Positions 47,319 to 59,783 of a DNA stretch of 64,000 nt are shown here, one piece after another. Numbering within the stretch: position 1 is the first letter of the stretch; every line of letters begins with the position of its first letter. Location: contig CAIIXF020000011.1 in assembly GCA_903813345.2 (NCBI GenBank), positions 22,675,754 to 22,739,753 on the forward strand, written 5' to 3'. The notes beneath the pieces are model-generated. The model worked only from the letters and a program-made list of their open reading frames with translations. It had not been told where the DNA came from and made no database searches. A program made the translations under genes and the position numbers. Source of the DNA: Owenia fusiformis. Lineage: Eukaryota; Annelida; Polychaeta; Sabellida; Oweniidae.

Positions 47319-50300
47319 CTGGAAAAAGCAATATTTAAAGATTAAAGTCATGTATATATTTAACATTGTAAGAACTCTGAAAAGTTAAACACTGATTATT
47401 ATGATGGTGATTATGGCTTGGGTTAATCCGGTATTACCTTTTTAGGTGAACAGATTGTCTTTGCCAGAGTCTAGATTTAATCATGTGACATTTCAAGAAA
47501 AATGTTAAGGTTGAGTCAAATGTAGCCACTCTATCTACAATTAAACTAAATGAGAAAATTGTTATAACTTTGTTAATTTTGAGTTAATTAAAGTATGCTT
47601 ATTGCATAATTAAAAGCTGTCTATTTAGCAACATTTGACCTTTTTTCATTTTTGGTAAAGTTTTGCCTTAATGGATTGGTTAAAGGTTAAATATATTAGC
47701 ATTATGAATAAATGTAAATGGTATGTATTAGTATATGATGTAATTGCACAAGCAATGCAAAGATTGTTTTAATGGCACACATAGAGTTATCTGATATATC
47801 TATGAGTAATACGTAATGAGTATAAGATAAACATGGAGAAATTACCTCTCAATATGAGGGAAAATAACTTCTGGAACTCAGAAATATTCCAAGTTTTCAG
47901 AGGTAGGGGAGTGATTGGTGCTGGAATACAGGGTGATCAAATGGTTGCTATGGTAACATTACCACATGGTGAAATGTAAAAAAATGTCAGCACCAGACCT
48001 GATACTTATGGAACACCCTGTACAGTAATGATGAAATATCAACAGAAGATGTTAGAATTTCAACTTACAAACGTCATAAGACGACAAAGCAGAGAGTGCC
48101 CTACAAACTGCCAATATTAGGAAACCTCTTCAAATCAGACGGAAGTCTATCCTTATACAAGACGGGATCGGCTCTAAATTCCATTGACTTCAACGGCATT
48201 CCACCATACACTTCAGCAAATGTATTAATGCACTCAGACCTCTCGACCATATGCAGTGGTAAATCACCAGATATCAATGCCTGGCATTCGGGACATTTGA
48301 ATTTCTGCCTCGGGGCAACTTTAATCGGAAACTTGCGTGTGTAGTTGGAGATGAGAAAGTTCATAGCAATATCCTCACAGTTCATATGATTGTCTACCCA
48401 GGATTTGATATGCCCCGGCATATTATTACTGTACAAATAGCCATAGTACTGAAAAGGAACAAACCATTGGTGGAACTCGGGGATGGAGGTGGGAAATGAG
48501 AAAACTCATTTAAAACTCAATTCAAGATAAACTCATGAATAAGTGTAAAAATTTAAATATTCTTAAAATCAAGTTCTTGTTTGAATAGAGATAAAAAAAA
48601 ACTTTTTACACTTTTTCAAGAGTTCATCTTTAAGTTTATCCTGAGCTCTATTTCAAACCCCTAATGCAGCCCAAAAGAGCAGAAAATAGTTCTACACCAT
48701 GACCATGCTACAATATAGAACACGATATACAACACAAAGAGTCCTAACCTCACAACATTAAATTATACCTTACAACACCAACTTAATCTAGTACAACACC
48801 AAATATCTCACAACACCAATATAAACCACTTAAGTAAGACCCCACAACATCAAATATCAACAAATCAATACTGGCCTGCCACCAATCTACAACATACATT
48901 TTACAATATAAAAGAACCGGTAAAGAAAGGAACTTATACACCGAAATCAAGAGTGATGTATGACCTAAATGTAAATGTGGCTTAACAAGCCTAAACCACA
49001 ACAGTTCATGCAGACATAATACATCAAATGCTAGCGGTTGAATGAGCTTTCATACAGACTCGCATACAGGCACTGTGTGAGAGCATAATAGCTCATTGAA
49101 ACGAGAGAATAATACAGCAATATAATGAAAAGTATAGGAGAAAGTATAAGAGCATGTATTTGAGAAATAGAGTGAAATAAAGTTGAATGTGCAAGAAAGC
49201 AAGGAATATGAAAAACAAGCGTGAAGTCACACATCCAATCGACCACTCCAGTAACTCATGCCACCTATTGTTGGTTATGATGTCATTTTTACAGCACCAC
49301 CTATTGGTTAAGATGTCATTCTTACAGTGCCACTTATTGGTTATGATGTCATTCTTACAGTGCCACCTATTGGTTATGATGTCATTCTTACAGTGCCACC
49401 TATTGGTTATGAAGTCATTCTTACAGTGCCACCTATTGGTTATGATGTCATTCTTACATATTCAGGGCAAAAATGTGTCTCTTTAACAAACATTGCCAAC
49501 AGCAAAGGATGACAGCATAATTCTAGATTATACAGTATACCCTAGTTTAGTTGGTCAGGATATATTGAACTCGTCTATTTTAAATAAATTGTCGTGTATT
49601 TTATAAAGAAACTGTATCAACTTAATCATTGCAAGGATGGATCTTAGATCAATCATGATGTTTGTTAAAAGCAAATGAAAATATTAGTAAATGACATATG
49701 AAAAAACAGATTCATGATCATATTGTGATTTATCAGTCAAGATTTATTTATTAACTTTTTTTCATTATATTTATTCAATTAGGATTTGCCATGGTTGAAT
49801 AGCAACAATAAATGTGACTTTTCTTTTCAGCTAAGGAGATGAAGATTTTACACTTTATGCAACATTCTTTCATTTCTAACATGACATATGGATGACTTCA
49901 AAAATGAAGAAGGAAATGGAATTAAGAAATAAACTGACACCACATCACAAAACATAAATTGCACTACCCTACATAATGCACAATACTACATAATGCACAA
50001 CATTACACAATGCACAACAAAATACAGTATTTGGCAAAACCAAAGCGTAAATGAAATAATGTGCATAAAACCAAATGAATGTTATTAATATGATATAATA
50101 ATTTATTAATAAGGTAATTATAGTTTGCTGCAACACATAACATTATCATGTTCAAAATATAGTATTTTTCAAAGACTGCAAATGTTGTTATACTTCTGAA
50201 GCACCACTGGCCTTGTATAATTACATTAATATTCCAGGAATGCAAAATTGTAAAAATAGATAACTGACATTATTGTTAGTCTAACAGTTATTAGATTCAA

Positions 50301-53300
50301 GGAGAATCACTGTTCCACAGCTGGATGACTCTAACTGCAGTTAGCTTCATTCAAAATGGTTGTCGAAATTCTATCGTTTTCGATAAACCTCCAATTTCAG
50401 CTGAACTAAGTTGAATCTAGATTCCAAATGTTTCGCCATGCAAATTAATAAAGCTGCGATTGTAAATAACAACAAATAAATGCTCAATCAACCACGATAT
50501 TGGAGTATTTTAAAGAAAATGGCTTCACTTAGAATGACTCTTATTGAAGTTGATGATGACATAATGATGACGTAAATCATCAACTTCAAAAAAATTCTCT
50601 AATTTTATGGGTGATTGGGCATTCATTTGTGTTTCAATACAACCGAGTTTTATTAATTTGCATAGCGAAACTTTTGGAATCAAGATTCAACTTAGTTTAG
50701 CTGAAATCGGAGGTTTATTGAAAATAAAAGAATCTCGGCAACAATCTTGAATGAAGCTAACTGCAGTTAGAGTCATCCAGCTGTAGAACAGTGAGAATGA
50801 GTGTTAATAAGAAAAATCTGAGAAGTTTGAACAATATAAATACATAAGCAAAATGCATCAAAACAAACCTCAGACTAATTCCACATAACAATCATCTACC
50901 TGTAAATTAGTCACACAAATTATGATCTTTGGCATTAACTGAGTAACTACTTTAAGTTAGTAAATGCTATATAATCTACCCCTGTAATGATGCTGTAAAT
51001 ACCTTATGATAAAATGCTGCCCCTGTAAGGACCATTGATATCTCACTGGTCCACTCAGATTCATACTTCCATTTCTGTGTTGTGTTGTCCCATAGATGGA
51101 GCCTTGAAGGAAAGCCAACGAGACGATCGGGAAACTCACGCCAAACCTGCATGTGGAATTTGAAAGTGTTAAATATTCAGTTCAGTTTCAATTTGAACCG
51201 CATTTGTATTAACACTTAAAGCGCAGTAAGTGTCTGTAATTGTGATCTTTTAATCAAAAATGTAAGTTACATATAATTTTGAATTAAAAATACACTTGAG
51301 TTATTTAGGATGAAAATAACAGCTATTGGCCCTCCAATTTCAAAAAATAAACAATGAATTCATGTATAGGCCTAGGTAATAATTTAGAAAAGGACCTAAT
51401 AAGCACATAAAGTGTGTCCTTCGAGAAATTACTCTCATGAAAAACAAGTGTTGAAGCTCAGTCAGTACTATTAACCAAATATAACTCTTCCAAAATGGTG
51501 TTTTTGTTTTAATAATTTCTTAAAAATGAGTGAGAAAACACGTGAGAACACTTGTAAACTGTTATTATTTCGTTTATTTATGCTGAACCCTACCTGGTAT
51601 CCAAACTCTAGTTCATCAGTTGTCATCATAACTATATCATCATCTAAGGCCAGTATAGCCTCTGTCTCAATCTCATCATAAGGGTAGAATCTGAACAAAT
51701 AAACAAATATTTTATTTCATAATTTCAAAGTTGAAGAAGACATGAATAATCTCAAAATTCATTTTTGAAATATGTTTCAAAAACGGACCACAGAGTGAAT
51801 AAAATAAAATTTTGCGCCCAGTTCAGAAAAATCTAGGAATAACACTGAACACTTTACTGACCTGTTACTTAGCTTGTTCTGTCGTGTCTGTACGACTTTC
51901 AAAGGTTTGTTGATCTTTGGCCAAAGTGAGGCTAAAACACAAAACAATTCAATGTTACATATGCTCTATAAAGTCTGCAATGCTCTTACTCAAATCAATA
52001 TTCTCAAATAAATTCACTTTGGTTATTTGGACAATTGAACTGGAAAAATAATTGTACACATTTTATGCATCTTTAAAAAAAGCTGAGATGGGTGATTTAA
52101 GCTCAATGATAGGTTAAAATGGCAGCATTACAAATATGAATATGGCACTTTATAGAGCAAAATTGCGCCATGTAATGTACTCAGCAAGCCCAAATCCTAA
52201 TCAGGTCTTAGCTGTTCTCTGATCTTGCATCTGTATAAAATTCAAGTTGAATGCATGAGCAGTAGTCCTGATGAAAATATTTATGTTGTGCCTAACAACC
52301 CACACACCTGCCATCCTCAGAATAAGATGACAACAATACAGCAATTTAAAAAAAAGTTGATCCCTAGAGGAAGAGAAGTATATACCTTGAGGTGGGAGCT
52401 TTTTCTGGTTATTCCAGACAACAAGGACTTTAGAGAGACTGGGTGTCTTGGCAACCTCTGTGATGACACGGAACAAAGATTCGAGACGATCAAATGTGAG
52501 TATAACTGCAGTGAACCCTGCAGACTTGGGCGGCATCAGGGGGAGGAACAATGGATTCACGACACCATCCTTGAAAAGAAAGATTGCATCATATGTGTTT
52601 ATCAAGAACCGTAGAACTTGTATATTCTATCTAACACACTTTTTCTCTGTTCCCAATTTTGTTATCCCCCATTGCCTTGCATATTAAGAAACCTTGAATA
52701 ATGATTTGATTGATTTTACTGATTTTCATCTATGTATTTTTGCTCTTTTCACTTATTAAATTCAAAAGGAATAAATATGAGAACATACAAAATCCAATTT
52801 GGCAATATTTTGACCCTCTGATAACTCCTCTCAAATAATCAAGCTATCAATTATAGAGGCTAAAATCTATATAATGAAAATCTGACCTCATGATAGTTGT
52901 AAAAGTTTCATTCTTTATTCATACTCTTCAATTCTCTCCTCACCCTAACCCATACATAGCATTTTGACTATGTTGAGGAGTAAATGAAAATGATGTATTT
53001 GAACATTAAATAGTGTTACCCTATATGGAGGCTCATTCCATTCTTCGTACTTCCTCCCTGCATATGGAAACACTCTGTCATTAATAATCTGTAATGTTGT
53101 CAGTGTGATGTCTTTTATTGTTGCAAAGTATGTCTCATAGTAGAATTTAACCTGAAACATATGAACAATATATCTTTTGAAAACCTGTAACTATCAATCA
53201 ATATCAAATCAATGGGATAACATGAAAAAAAGAATCCAACTGTCATCTGAAATAAAATCATTTTTAGTCAAACAATATTTTTAATATGATCATTTGTTAT

Positions 53301-56300
53301 TAGACTATAATTTACAACAATGCACTGCAGCTGCTAATATTGGAAACAGGCATTTCAAAAGTTCTATTATTCCCCATTTCAATTGTTTTCATCTCGGAAA
53401 TATGCATTATACAATTGTATGTGTTGCAGGACCTTTGCAAATACATGTAATGGTTACTGAGTTTTTGAATGGTCAGAATTACACAGCAGTTTAAATTGCT
53501 TCTTTAGGAAGCATTTTGACAAAAAAGGTTCTCAATAAGGGATTTTTGAGGAGTCATAGACACAAACCCTTTGTAACAAAGCAATTTAACACCATGCTGT
53601 GTAACAGGTATCATTGTACTTTGAAGACACAACATTATTATAGTGTTCTATAATACAAGACACAAACCTGTTTCCGCATGGAGTGTATCTTCTCTATAGA
53701 AATGTCCTCCAGGATGTGCCCTATATCTGCAAGGTCATCTTCACGTACAACCACAGCTGCTCTGTAAACACACATACAACGTAAACATTGAATCATCATA
53801 GTGACTTTTAATGTGAAATTAGAGTGGAATTGAGAGAAATAGATGAAAGTTAACATAAAGCAATTCATGAAAACTTGATATTGTCATAACTACTTAGTAC
53901 CTTAAGTCTGATATATCATTATTTAATAGAACATGAGCTGAATGATTACTAATTTAGTTGGAATTTTTTTATTTAATATGTAGGATTTGGGTACAAAATA
54001 TTACATCTCCCAAGACATGTGTTTTATGCCTTATTCACATTTGATCTACAGCAACGGTAAGGCAACCATAACATCAATATTGTGAAGCTACAGTCGCCAT
54101 AGAGCAAATGTGACCGAGTAACTGCATTAATTAAGTGACTTTTTTCAGTTTCAATAATCATACCTTTCCCAATCTAGCACCTCAGAGAAAGGCATAATAT
54201 AGGAGTCTGCTATTATAACTGGGATGCTGCTTGCTTTCATGCAATCATATAGTGCAGTCTGCCCAAGTCTTGCTCCACGTAGTACGATACAGAATGTCCC
54301 GTGCTGTAAAATAAACTCATATAATTTAAAAAGATATAATCGTTTTTTATAATAACTGGGATTCAATCATATAGTACTTTTCAAATAATAGAGAACTTTT
54401 GCATCTCATATTTTGGCAGAGTGCCAGATATTGTTTCCAAAATAACTTAGAATGCAAAATTTGATACAGGTCAACTTGCATTAACTTTCTATGTCATCAA
54501 GGAATTCCTGAATTTTACACACTATCTCCAAAGCCAAATCTTGTCCATACAACTCCGTCCTGTTGAATCTGGGAAGGTTAGGGTGCCAAATTTCCAAAAC
54601 TGTCAAAATGTCAATTTCAAACTCCATTCCTCATGTCATATACATGTACATGTAGGCCTAAAAGTAAAAGCTCATTCTTCTTACCTGTAATATATGTGGA
54701 TAGTTATATTTTTTCTCTTCACGGCATCTTTGGGTAAAGTTGAACTTGCCAGATGTGTCCGTGGGGTCCATTGTGCACTTATCTAGGACTAGAACATTTT
54801 TGTGGGTTGACGCTACTTTCTCGAGGTCTGCACGATACTCTGTATGAATCCCTGTCTGACCAGCCACAAATAAATATCTTCGCTTTTCTCTGAAAATTCA
54901 AGTTTCATTTTAGATCAAAATTTTGTAAAAACACTTTTGCAGTCTTGAGATAAAAGGAGAAGATTTGGGAATAGTTCCTGAGTTCAAAAAAGATGCCCAT
55001 CACTGTCACCTTTCACTTGATATTTGGAAAAACGGCGATCAATATATGCCAGTCAAAAATTCTTATGTAGGCATTCTACAAGATATGCATCATGAAGATC
55101 AATATCAATGACATGAAGTTAATTGCTATGGTTACCAGTCCATAATACTCCATTAGGCTCTTATTCACTTCAATGATCATCCATATTCCACTACAGAATT
55201 TTTCAAGCAGAAATTTTACTCGACAGATGCATATTTAAAAGGAATGAGAAAGTGATAGAGAGTGGAAACTGTAAGGAAATTTTTCAAATATTGTGCAATT
55301 GTTTCACATGTAATCCTGATCTTTGAAAAAGCAATGACAAATTATTTGAAAATTATGACACATTTTGTTGATTCTCCAAAGGACAATTAAAATCATGCTT
55401 TGACAACATTCTGGTCGCGTTGATTTCACTCTTATGCCCTCAAAGATTTGAATGATCTGACAGATTTTCTGGTATAATTTTACAATATAGAGTATTTATA
55501 AATTAAGCTCTAATATGTGTATAAAACATTGGTTAAAAATTCTTTCAAAATCATGCAGTTTTCACCATTCAGAGCACTTTTCAAATTATTTTGGGCCAAA
55601 GTTGTCAAATAAGAATCCAAGGATATGTTTTGAAAAGTGAACCTCTCTGGAGCTACAGGCCTGCACTCTATATATGCTCAATTGTGCTATATTTAACATT
55701 TAAAACACAACTATTTTAGATGAATTGGAGGGAATCCATTTTAGTCAAAATAAAAAAAATCTCAGAAAATATGAAGACAATTATAGGATGGCGAATGACT
55801 GGTAATCCATAGAATGGTGAAAGTTTATTAATAAAGATTGCTAATTGTTACCATGTTTTAAATGTGAAATGACATGAAACCGTGGAAAACAAAAATTGAT
55901 TTCCATGGTGAAAAAATAAGGAAAAAATGAAGAACAGTGTATATAGCAATCAATTAAAATGCTCATTATCAAATCATCAAATTTGACAGTTTATTTGATC
56001 TAGCTGTCTCGAGAACTATCTTATAACATAGGATTTAACTAGATCAGTCTGACTTGGAACTCCGTGACCTGCGACAAAAAGGAGGAAAGTATATTTAATC
56101 CACCTCAACATATTTCATTTCACGATGACACTTTTGTTAATTTCCCTCCAATGGGAAAAATTCAACGACGCTGCATATTTTCTCCGCCACATATATTTAA
56201 TTAAGGCTGCCTTATTTGTCACTTTTAATAGCTGATTCTTAAGTTCTCAAGGCTTTTAATGGTGATGAACTCTGACTTGAACGTGCCATAAATGTTGAAT

Positions 56301-57575
56301 GATGAGAGCAGTTTTTGGTTGTTCTTAATGCTAAAGGCAATTCCAGGTTTATTGAGAATTCCAGTCTCACCCTGAAGGGATCATCCTAGAAATAATCATT
56401 GACGAAAATTTTACTTACAAATATGATATCTCGGGTAGATCTATATGTGAGATCATTGGATTGTACACAGGAATTGGGACATCAAAGTTCCGTCGATAAC
56501 TCCATGTTGAAAAACCACCGCCAGCTAACAGCGCCAAACCCCGATGTACATCTAGTGTTGTGTTGTAATCGGGCATGTTGCCTGGCAACATGTTGAATAG
56601 AAGATGATTGGTCCCATTATTCCATCTAGAAATAAAGCATGATTTAGGTCTACTTTGAGATGTGAACTCAGGTATCATCGGGAATTTTAAGAGAGATAAT
56701 AAAATAAGAGGTTTTTCCCTCAGGAGACAAATTTTAGAATTGAGGTTGATGTTAATTATATTCATGGCAGGCACTTTTACACAAATTTTACCAATCTTGC
56801 CACGTTCAACTACAAAGCTTTGAAAGGAATTCACAATGGGAGCTTCTAGAAACATGGAATGAGAAAAGGTATAAAAGTGCAATATCACAAAAGTATTACT
56901 TACTGAATATAAATGAATTTTAAAGATATAAATAATTTCTAAAAGTGGATCTAGATTAGGAAAATGCAGCCATTGATATCCATGAGTGGATAAAAATGAT
57001 ATCCTGAGATATAAATCAAATACATACCTGGGTAGAGTTTGTAAGACTTGAGCTGTCACATCTAGCCTTACATTGTTCTGGTTGAGTAAATCTAGACTAG
57101 GGAGAAATAGACACGCCTCATCAGCGTTCTCAGTGTAGAAATCGCTATTGGCAATAGTCGTGAGTATCTCATGGAATTCCTTTGAGAGTGGGATTGAAAT
57201 TGAGACATCATTTTCATCGAGATATCGAACCAATGGGTATATATACACACTTATCCTATTTTCGTCATTGTATCCGCAATGAGACACGTTGAAACATGTG
57301 TGAAATGTACATGATTCGTTTCCTATTAATGGTTTGGCACTGTTTGTTTTAATGGTGATTTCACCATGATAATTTAAATACTGCGACCGTTTATGACGAC
57401 TCAGAGAATCTTGGTCACTGTCCATATCATGTGGCCAAAACTGGAATATCCCCGTGACCACAATCCCGACTATCAAAATCAAGAATAGCATCACGTAAAA
57501 GTTTTTATACTTTAGAGTCATCTTCGGTCCCCTCAGTCGCGATGACTTTCCAGCACCTACTCCAACACCAGACAT
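46968..57575 (-). CDS. EXT2: EXT2, heparan sulfate polymerase subunit (exostosin-2), 722/723 aa
   Basis: Minus-strand exons: 57575-57028, 56625-56419, 54889-54685, 54303-54164, 53761-53668, 53151-53020, 52569-52386, 51931-51862, 51690-51594, 51146-51003, then one of two last exons, 48448-48101 or 47318-46968. All phases agree. The product is a Golgi type II protein: cytosolic start [10 protein letters not shown], membrane anchor at ~27-46 ending GIFQFWPH, an exostosin (GT47) domain ([59 protein letters not shown]), then a GT64 domain ([25 protein letters not shown] with the DDD metal motif, [23 protein letters not shown]). With EXT1 it extends heparan sulfate chains by alternating GlcA and GlcNAc. 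Length matches human EXT2. No ATG lies in the open frame upstream of 57575, which fixes the start. Confidence 0.96.
47768..47773 (-). promoter_or_regulatory. Variant poly(A) signal ATTAAA, proximal EXT2 isoform
   Basis: ATTAAA on the minus strand, 328 nt past the proximal stop and before the distal exon. It is the best candidate for ending the proximal transcript; no AATAAA was noticed in this interval. Confidence 0.3.
48101..48448 (-). CDS. EXT2: EXT2 alternative last exon, proximal copy (115 aa)
   Basis: CCTTTTCAG precedes [20 protein letters not shown], and the frame ends NIGSL and TAG. It carries [32 protein letters not shown] and [10 protein letters not shown]. It has its own stop, so it cannot be spliced on to the distal copy without skipping coding sequence; the two are mutually exclusive. 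Confidence 0.88.
   Translation of the reverse strand, partial: YYGYLYSNNMPGHIKSWVDNHMNCEDIAMNFLISNYTRKFPIKVAPRQKFKCPECQALISGDLPLHMVERSECINTFAEVYGGMPLKSMEFRADPVLYKDRLPSDLKRFPNIGSL
49261..49459. repeat. 33-bp minisatellite, six units
   Basis: Units read CACCTATTGGTTATGATGTC then ATTCTTACAGTGC, nearly identical, with one slightly longer first unit. The period is a multiple of three, which alone explains the open frame with an 11-residue repeat here. Each unit holds ATTGG (inverted CCAAT) and TGATGTCAT. It lies in the EXT2 intron before the last exons. Confidence 0.85.
50308..50793. mobile_element. 486-bp foldback MITE in EXT2 intron
   Basis: The left arm from CACTGTTCCACAGCTGGATG is inverted to 50793. 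Matching blocks TAACTGCAGTTAG, AACCTCCAATTTCAGCTGAA and GAAGTTGATGATGA continue to a centre near 50550. AGAAT flanks both ends (50303-50307 and 50794-50798), a 5-bp target duplication. No coding content. Confidence 0.8.
54890..56418. other. EXT2 intron 2
   Basis: This 1.5-kb intron holds no recognisable exon or element. It is AT-rich unique-looking sequence. Confidence 0.5.
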
Positions 57576-59510
57576 AATAGTACACTTTTCGGTGCTTACT
57601 TTATATAAACAAAGTTGAGAATTTATTGGCTTCAATCCATTTTATATTTCAATTCGACACAGAGTTAGCCTGACATAAATGTGTGTTGTTCCCATTGAAG
57701 CTCCTGGTCTATTTGACGACCTGTAAGAAGAACTTTGTAAAATTAAACATGCTACATTAAGGTCATGGTGACATTGTAGGTTATAATGGGAATGTTCTCA
57801 GGTGACATTTCTGGATCGGTGTCACCGCAAGTACAATAGTTTATACAGAGGAGAATTACCCATGCATATGGTTACCCCTTTACCCAGTCTTTCAGGGTAG
57901 AGCTAGAGCTGCCAAAAACTTACAGAAAATATCTATATTTAAGACAGTTTTAAGAAAAAGTTCCAAATACAGTAGATTCATATTTTAATGAAAATTATAT
58001 TACATGTATATGCAAATTATATCATTCAATAGATGGCACATGTTCAATATCATTTATGACAAATGAGGAATGTTATTTATATATTCTAATATCGCACATC
58101 TATAACAGACTGTTTTATTCATAAGATCACACTACCCTACCACGTGACCACGTTTAAAAGGGAAACAGGGTACAGCTTAGTTGCAAATGGAGGACGTGGG
58201 TTTAATTCCATATTTCTGAACGTAAAATACATTTTACATTTATTTCTAGTGTTCTACCAGACATAGAATTGATTCATCAAGCAGTGTGTAGAATATTGTT
58301 GGCAAAAAAACACTATAGGCAAAGATAGATAATAGTGGGCGCAGTGAAGCAAAACACGAATGCAATACACGATACATTTCAGTAAATCTATCAACGTATA
58401 GGGAGCATGTAAGTTTCCCTTCGAAAATGTTACATTGATATGTAATAAAAAAAACAGTTAACTGTTATTTAAACTGCGTGTCATCGTGTTATAGGTGGAT
58501 ACGTTTTCTAGTATGTTAGTCAACTGTATTTTTGTGAATTTGAATAAAACATTTTGAATGATCAGTTTTTGAGTACGGTAGTGAATTAGACCATTCAAGG
58601 GGTTCTATAGAAAGATTCTTCACATGTAGTTCAGGCAATTTTAATTATTCTGAGTAGCAGATAGTCATTAATACTGAGAGCGGATAGTCATTTATCATTA
58701 ACGTGTTAATATTTAATTTCGTTATTTTATTTCAATTTGATACCTTAGTAACACGTATAATCTAGCGTTCTTGTTAATTTAATGACTAAAATGCATACGA
58801 CCTGAAAGCCCGTGTCTAAATCTACAAAATAATGTTTACTTTATTTGGATTAAATAACAATTGATGACACCTCAAAGCATCAACAGGCGGCCTTTTTAGC
58901 ATTACTTTCACTGTTTGCAACGTAAATGTACATGAGGTCGGGACATAGTATGTCTGTATAATCAGCTTACTTTCTCGCTCCCTGTACTATTGAACAATTT
59001 ACATTCCTTGTACCCTGTATTGATCAACTTTTGCAGCTGTGTACCGTGTACTATGACATATCAAATATTTTAAAATCTAAAACGATATTATTTACATTCT
59101 TTCTTCAACTATCATATAACTTGGAACATGGACTTCACTATTGCACCACTGAAGTGTAGCGAATAGCAATATTGACTCACTCCGAGCACCAAACGTATTA
59201 ACCTTTTGACTAAGCAGTCGATATACTCAAAAGCGACCTGGTTGAAAGCCAAAAGATTCGCGCATGCGCGATCGAGGTAGGGTAGTGTAAAGATATCTAC
59301 TTTGAAAATTAAAGTGTCACAAAATATCAATAGATCTAATGTAATCATGGAGAGAAATACCACATCATTAGACTCACTCAGAGAAGACAAAAAGTGCATG
59401 CAAAAGAAGGTGCAAAAACACATTATTGGCGCAGGTCCTAATATCATTCATTTTTAAGAGTTCTCTAATTCTCTGAAAGTTGATTTATAGTTTACAAGAA
59501 AAAAAAAGTT
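57576..59510. other. Upstream region of EXT2
   Basis: It probably contains the EXT2 5' UTR and promoter. A CGCGCATGCGCGATCG stretch (about 59260), overlapping an NRF-1-like palindrome, is the most promoter-like feature. No coding exon is seen. Confidence 0.35.
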
Positions 59511-59698
59511 CAATAAAACCTGGCTAATCTAAATACCTCTGGGACGAGCTAAAAGTGTTTAATTTAGAAGGTGTTCACATTTCAAGGTTTTATTTACATG
59601 TAAGTCAATGAGAGAAAATAAATTTGGGACTGAGAAAAGTGTTCACATTGAGAGGTGTTCAAATTAGAGAGGTGTTCGGATGCAGGTTTCACTGTGTA
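59511..59698. mobile_element. Interspersed MITE, copy 3 of 3
   Basis: It starts CAATAAAACCTGGCTAATCT and ends ATTAGAGAGGTGTTCGGATG followed by CAGGTTTCACTG, with GTGTTCACATTTCAAGG inside. This is the best preserved copy of the family also at 12906 and 25046. Confidence 0.7.
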
Positions 59699-59783
59699 AC
59701 TGAATTGAAATAACAAGAGGTATTTAACTTAATAAAATTCTCATAAGTATTTCTATGAATGTTCATCTCTCTGGTAGTAATGT

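Noticed and set aside
49187-49486. Small protein with an 11-residue repeat
   Set aside because: The open frame follows from a 33-bp minisatellite whose period is divisible by three; there are no splice sites or start context.
52225-52614. 129-codon plus-strand frame
   Set aside because: It overlaps EXT2 exon 7 in antisense and has no recognisable motif.
57596-57611. TATA box (TATATAAAG, minus strand) for EXT2
   Set aside because: It lies only ~25-30 nt before the start codon, which would leave no 5' UTR; more likely 5' UTR sequence or chance in AT-rich DNA.
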